Source of the DNA: Nocardioides lianchengensis
GTDB taxonomy: Bacteria > Actinomycetota > Actinomycetes > Propionibacteriales > Nocardioidaceae
Assembly: GCF_900101465.1 (NCBI RefSeq)
Contig: NZ_FMZM01000001.1
Location: 657,746 to 721,745 of the forward strand
Length of the DNA stretch: 64,000 nt
Reading direction: 5' to 3'
The notes under the pieces were generated by a model. That model had not been told where the DNA came from and searched no databases. It was given only the letters and a program-made list of their open reading frames with translations. The position numbers and the translations under genes were made by a program. Below, piece by piece: positions 63,426-64,000 of this stretch (position 1 is the stretch's first letter; each line of letters begins with the position of its first letter).

Positions 63426-63590
63426 ATGAGTCTCATGAACGAAGACCTGGCCCGCGCACAAATGTCCGCGCGCCTGGGAGAGGCGCAGCACCTTCGGCGC
63501 GGCCACCAGATGGCTCGCGCGGCTCGCCTCACCCGCAAGGCGGAGCAGGCTGCGCAGCAGGCGCGGCTCGCCCTCGCCCGGGCGCTGTGA
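63426..63590 (+). CDS. Small Arg/Ala-rich helical protein, tandem copy 2
   Basis: The 54-residue paralogue of the preceding gene starts MSLMNEDLARAQMSARLGEA and ends QARLALARAL. The two share LARAQMSARLGEAQ exactly. An in-frame ATG at 63396 would add ten residues, but alignment with copy 1 favours 63426. A strong terminator follows at 63630, closing the whiB7 operon. Retention of two copies of equal length suggests real coding function. Confidence 0.65.
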   Translation: MSLMNEDLARAQMSARLGEAQHLRRGHQMARAARLTRKAEQAAQQARLALARAL

Positions 63591-63629
63591 CGCGACCACC
63601 CGACGCACCCTGATCGCGGGTGTCTGATG

Positions 63630-63670
63630 CAGGAGCCGGGCACGACCACCGAGGTCGTGCCCGGCTCCTG
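63630..63670 (+). terminator. 18-bp terminator hairpin of the whiB7 operon
   Basis: CAGGAGCCGGGCACGACC pairs perfectly with GGTCGTGCCCGGCTCCTG around ACCGA and is followed by TCGTCT. Confidence 0.85.
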
Positions 63671-63677
63671 TCGTCTC

Positions 63678-63712
63678 CCGCCGAGTCAGCGCCGGCGGTG
63701 CTGACTCGGCGG
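63678..63712. repeat. 13-bp palindrome, copy C of the GCCGAGTCAGC family
   Basis: CCGCCGAGTCAGC pairs with GCTGACTCGGCGG around a GC-rich nine-base loop. It ends two bases before the TACCGT box of the next gene and so covers its -35 region. Confidence 0.7.
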
Positions 63713-63714
63713 AC

Positions 63715-63720
63715 TACCGT
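63715..63720 (+). promoter_or_regulatory. Leaderless -10 box TACCGT for the zinc-finger protein gene
   Basis: TACCGT is followed by six bases and the ATG at 63727. Confidence 0.6.
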
Positions 63721-63726
63721 GGCGGT

Positions 63727-63897
63727 ATGCGGACCTGCGACTTCTGCGGCCGCCGGGAGAGCGAGGACGACGACCCGGCCACCGCGCTCACCTGGACCAC
63801 GGCCGTCGAGCGCGGCCGGACCCGGACCTTCTGCCCGACCTGCTCCCGCGAGCACCTGCGGTCGATGGAGGGCAAGCTCGACAGCGAGTGGTGGTGA
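63727..63897 (+). CDS. Small four-Cys zinc-finger protein
   Basis: The 56-residue protein has two Cys pairs (CDFC at residues 4-7 and CPTC at about 37-40) that should bind one zinc, with an acidic loop (ESEDDD) and the ending KLDSEWW. It resembles small actinobacterial zinc-ribbon proteins of unknown function. It has a clear leaderless promoter and is followed by a tandem repeat. Confidence 0.65.
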   Translation: MRTCDFCGRRESEDDDPATALTWTTAVERGRTRTFCPTCSREHLRSMEGKLDSEWW

Positions 63898-63905
63898 ATC
63901 TCGAT

Positions 63906-64000
63906 ACACCCGCTCGTCCCTCACGGGCACTCGATCACCGAGCCCGCGACACCCGCTCGTCCCTCACGGGCACTCGATCACCGAGCCCGCGACACCCGCT
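63906..64000 (+). repeat. 43-bp tandem repeat running off the window
   Basis: The unit beginning ACACCCGCTCGTCCCTCACG starts at 63906, 63949 and 63992 (period 43) and continues past the window edge. It is a diverged relative of the dispersed GGTCTCGATACGCCCGCTCG repeat. It follows a gene end directly and has no CRISPR-like spacers. Confidence 0.8.

Noticed and set aside
63906..64000. CRISPR array
   Set aside because: The 43-bp units are directly adjacent copies with no unique spacers, and no cas genes are present.

Overview
The window is chromosomal DNA of a high-GC actinobacterium. Gene content and order point to Nocardioidaceae (Nocardioides-like). The evidence is very high GC throughout, many GTG starts, 4-base ATGA/GTGA overlaps, mycoredoxin, AdnAB, WhiB7 and MoeZ. 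Many genes also have a TANNNT box 6-7 bases before the start codon, the usual layout of leaderless actinobacterial promoters.

Two edge blocks match one conserved actinobacterial neighbourhood (in M. tuberculosis, roughly Rv3211 to Rv3197A). The left block (1.7-8.1 kb) holds a DEAD-box helicase, a ferritin-like protein, a GlsB-type membrane protein, a DUF3107 protein, a TetR regulator, MoeZ, a secreted serine protease and an alkyltransferase-like protein. The right block (48.9-63.9 kb) holds AdnA/AdnB, NudC, mycoredoxin, UvrD2 and WhiB7 with its attenuator leader. A ParA-like ATPase and an L,D-transpeptidase lie left of the first block.

Between the blocks lies about 40 kb of accessory metabolism. 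From 12.7 to 16.2 kb a minus-strand operon encodes DUF2877, FdrA and DUF1116 proteins, the set linked to carbamoyl-phosphate-forming transcarbamoylation in allantoin/oxamate metabolism. It is divergent from a PucR-type regulator. From 17.8 to 25.2 kb a UraA-like permease is translationally coupled to a three-subunit molybdenum hydroxylase and CoxG, followed by an amidase. Hydantoinase/oxoprolinase A and B genes lie at 32.3-36.3 kb, and carbamate kinase plus a barbiturase/cyanuric-hydrolase family enzyme at 46.1-48.1 kb. Together these suggest oxidative pyrimidine (barbiturate) catabolism, possibly with phosphorolysis of ureidomalonate to carbamoyl phosphate and ATP recovery by carbamate kinase. 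That combined route is my main hypothesis for a new system. Interspersed are antiporters, a NarL-type two-component system, a GntR regulator with an aminotransferase, a SpoIIE-type phosphatase, secreted hydrolases (GH10 xylanase-like, M14 carboxypeptidase-like, lysozyme-like) and an acyltransferase.

Other notable features are a 41-bp repeat carried in the same reading frame inside two unrelated enzymes, a family of GCCGAGTCAGC palindromes, twin Zur-like boxes before an orphan AztD-like zinc lipoprotein, a ribosome-mediated attenuator for whiB7, tandem duplicated 54-aa genes after whiB7, and several very small genes. I saw no tRNA, rRNA, CRISPR array, IS element or phage genes, and no gene-free stretch longer than about 260 bases.
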